A stretch of 6,833 nucleotides of DNA from positions 1-6,833 of the forward strand of contig JAUVQZ010000154.1 of NCBI GenBank assembly GCA_030597865.1, in the 5' to 3' direction. The DNA comes from Pseudomonadota bacterium (lineage in GTDB: Bacteria > Desulfobacterota > Desulfobulbia > Desulfobulbales > SURF-16). Under the pieces are notes generated by a model that worked only from the letters and a program-made list of their open reading frames with translations, was not told the origin of the DNA and searched no databases. Made by a program: the position numbers and the translations under genes. Positions 5,055 through 6,833 of the stretch are shown piece by piece. The stretch's first letter is position 1. Every line of letters starts with the position of its first letter.

Positions 5055-6833
5055 ACTCTCCACCACGCTGTTTTTCAAACACCTGCTCTGCATCCTGAGC
5101 CCCCAGAATCTCTTTAATCTCCCTGGCCAACACCTTCAGATCCAGGGGTTTATTAAGATAACGCCGAATTCCTGACTCATGAATCCGGGCAGTATCAATG
5201 CTCGAACTATAGCCGGAACAGAGAATAACAGGCAGGTCCGATCTTACCGTCAGGATCTCCTGGACAAGCTCCGTGCCCGTCATGCGCGGCATGGTCTGGT
5301 CCGTTATCAGCATGTCAAAACCATCAGGACTGGCACGGAAGAGATCCAGGGCATACTGACCATGGGGGGCCGTTGTCACGGTATAGCCCAGCTGCACCAG
5401 TCTCTGCTTATACATTTTGAGGAGAGCCTCCTCATCATCCACCACCAGGAGATGGGCCGTACCTGCCAGGTCCAGCTCCGTATCAAACGGCAACTCCGCA
5501 TCCTGCCCATCCTCTGCGTCCCCTGCAACAGGCAGAAAGACCTTGAAGGTTGTGCCATGGCCAAGGGTGCTTTTCACCCTTATCATGCCACCATGATCTT
5601 CGACAATACCATGGACCACGGCAAGTCCCATACCCGTACCCTCGCCAACCCCCTTGGTGGTAAAAAAGGGATCAAAGATCCTCTTCATGACTGTATTACT
5701 GATACCGCCACCTGTATCTGTGACGGAAAGACATATAAATCTGCCCGGCGCCACCCCGGGCTGATGGGACACCTCATAATCCTTCAGCTCCACCTCACTG
5801 AGACCAATGGTCAACCTGCCCTTTTCCGACATGGCATGGGCGCCATTGACACAGAGGTTGAGAAGGACCTGGTGGATCTGGGTGGAATCAGCCAGGATTT
5901 GGGGGCATTGATCGCTGATCGCGGTCCTGATCTCCACACTGCTGGGCACCGTGGCCCTGAGAATACGCACCGTCTCCTTGATAATATGCTGGGCATGAAC
6001 ATGGTGCTTCTCCTCGTTGGACTGACGGCTGAAGGCAAGAATCTGCTTGACCAGCTCCTTGGCCCGATTGCCAGCCAGGAGAATCTGATCAATATCAGCC
6101 CGGACAGGGTTGCCCTCTTCCAGTTGGAGCTGGGCCAGTTCACCAAAACCGATGATGGCGGCCAGGATATTGTTAAAGTCATGGGCAATACCGCCGGCCA
6201 GGGTGCCCATGGCCTCCATCTTGTGGGCCTGCTGGAGTTTGTGCTCCAGCTCGCCCTTTTCAGCCTCTGCCCCTTTGCGGGCACTGATGTCGCGGACAAT
6301 GGCAATAAAAAGCGACTCATTCTCCTCCTGAGCCACATACTGCAGAAAAATCTCCACAGGAATGTGGTGGCCATCCTTGTGACAATGCACGGTTTCAAAA
6401 TTAAGAAATTTCTGCTCACCGCTGACCAGGGGGGCAAGCCTCTGCCGGAATCGCGCCTCGCTGAACTCCGGCTTGATATCCAGAGGAGTCATGGCCAGGA
6501 GCTCCTCACCACTGTAGCCAAGCTGCTGGATGGCGCCGTTATTCACATAGAAAAAATCTAGGCTATCCGGCCAAAACATAAAGACCGAGTCCAGGGTCTG
6601 GTCCAGGGTATAGAGGAGGCGCTTATATTTCTTATGGGCCTTTTTCCGTTCAAAGATCTCATTATTTAAGGTGTCATTGCTGGTCTGCAGCTCCCTGGTT
6701 CTTGTCGCCACCTTCTGCTCCAGCTCTTCCTGCCAGCGGACCTGCTCTTCATCATGCCAGCGCAGGGTGGTGCTGAGCACCTCCATGCTGCGGGCCAGGG
6801 AGCCCAGCTCATCGTTTGAATCAACAGCCACCC
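5053..6833 (-). CDS. Hybrid sensor histidine kinase: (HAMP) - PAS - HisKA - HATPase_c - receiver, N-terminus cut by window edge
   Basis: 593 codons are visible, open to the right edge; numbering here takes the GTG at 6831 as residue 1, but that is not the true start because DELGSLARSM (7-16) is the second half of a HAMP domain, which implies transmembrane segments and a sensor region outside the window. Then come a coiled coil (about 25-75), a PAS domain (about 77-185, ending RDISARK), HisKA with H217 in GGIAHDFNN, the type common in NtrB-like hybrid kinases, HATPase_c with N325/N329, G1 DTGGG (372-376), F box DPFFTTK (387-393) and G2 GTGMG (398-402), and a receiver with VDDEE (464-468), phospho-acceptor D511 in TDQTMPRMTG, S539 and K561 in NKPLD. 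All catalytic residues look intact. It should autophosphorylate on H217 and pass phosphate to D511, then onward by a phosphotransfer partner not seen here, or use the receiver as a brake. The TGA overlaps the possible GTG start of the next kinase (GTGA), so the two are co-translated. Ligand unknown. Confidence 0.95.
   Translation of the reverse strand, partial: VAVDSNDELGSLARSMEVLSTTLRWHDEEQVRWQEELEQKVATRTRELQTSNDTLNNEIFERKKAHKKYKRLLYTLDQTLDSVFMFWPDSLDFFYVNNGAIQQLGYSGEELLAMTPLDIKPEFSEARFRQRLAPLVSGEQKFLNFETVHCHKDGHHIPVEIFLQYVAQEENESLFIAIVRDISARKGAEAEKGELEHKLQQAHKMEAMGTLAGGIAHDFNNILAAIIGFGELAQLQLEEGNPVRADIDQILLAGNRAKELVKQILAFSRQSNEEKHHVHAQHIIKETVRILRATVPSSVEIRTAISDQCPQILADSTQIHQVLLNLCVNGAHAMSEKGRLTIGLSEVELKDYEVSHQPGVAPGRFICLSVTDTGGGISNTVMKRIFDPFFTTKGVGEGTGMGLAVVHGIVEDHGGMIRVKSTLGHGTTFKVFLPVAGDAEDGQDAELPFDTELDLAGTAHLLVVDDEEALLKMYKQRLVQLGYTVTTAPHGQYALDLFRASPDGFDMLITDQTMPRMTGTELVQEILTVRSDLPVILCSGYSSSIDTARIHESGIRRYLNKPLDLKVLAREIKEILGAQDAEQVFEKQRGGE

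Noticed and set aside
5179..6561. 460-residue plus-strand ORF
   Set aside because: It lies wholly antisense to the hybrid kinase, whose domains are complete and canonical through this stretch. The translation has no recognisable motif and reflects the kinase codon use.
6829..6831. GTG as the start of the first hybrid kinase
   Set aside because: It would begin in the middle of a HAMP domain; the reading frame is open to the window edge, so the gene most likely starts outside.

Overview
The window is a bacterial chromosomal segment in which every convincing gene lies on the minus strand. Read in the direction of transcription (right to left) it holds: the 3' part of a HAMP-PAS-histidine kinase-receiver hybrid kinase (cut by the right edge), a second hybrid kinase with the order receiver-PAS-kinase, a CheR-type protein-glutamate methyltransferase, a 371-base intergenic stretch with a perfect 20-base inverted repeat, a stand-alone superfamily 2 (XPB/SSL2-like) DNA helicase, and the N-terminal two thirds of a tandem universal stress protein (cut by the left edge).

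The organism cannot be named from the sequence. PAS-rich hybrid kinases, a tandem UspA protein, moderate GC and a dispersed repeat of the type CCCTTCGACAGGCTCAGGG would suit an environmental Gram-negative bacterium, for example a deltaproteobacterium (Desulfobacterota). That is a low-confidence inference from general familiarity, not from a marker gene.

Region by region: (1) 3449-6833 is one transcription unit for signal transduction. The first kinase overlaps or abuts the second (its TGA shares bases with a possible GTG start; an ATG with a good Shine-Dalgarno lies 12 bases on), and the second kinase stops 15 bases before cheR, with the cheR Shine-Dalgarno overlapping that stop. The likely logic is that a membrane sensor kinase (HAMP remnant visible, sensor part outside the window) with its own C-terminal receiver works with a soluble receiver-first kinase and a methyltransferase. 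No CheB, CheA, CheW or chemoreceptor gene is inside the window. Two key-site departures stand out: the second kinase has Ala for the second Gly of the ATP-binding G1 box, and CheR has Cys for Gly in its SAM-binding signature. (2) 2238-2608 is non-coding: a weak hairpin after cheR, a perfect inverted repeat that looks like a dispersed REP-type element, and a weak promoter candidate for the helicase. (3) 777-2237 is the helicase, probably its own transcription unit. (4) 566-776 carries a fairly good sigma-70-type promoter for the universal stress protein, with a small inverted repeat overlapping the -35 box. (5) 1-565 is the universal stress protein.

I see no CRISPR array, tRNA, rRNA, transposase or phage gene. 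The most unusual items are the two motif substitutions, the kinase-kinase-CheR arrangement, and the stand-alone helicase with a conserved N-terminal domain; none amounts by itself to a demonstrated new system.
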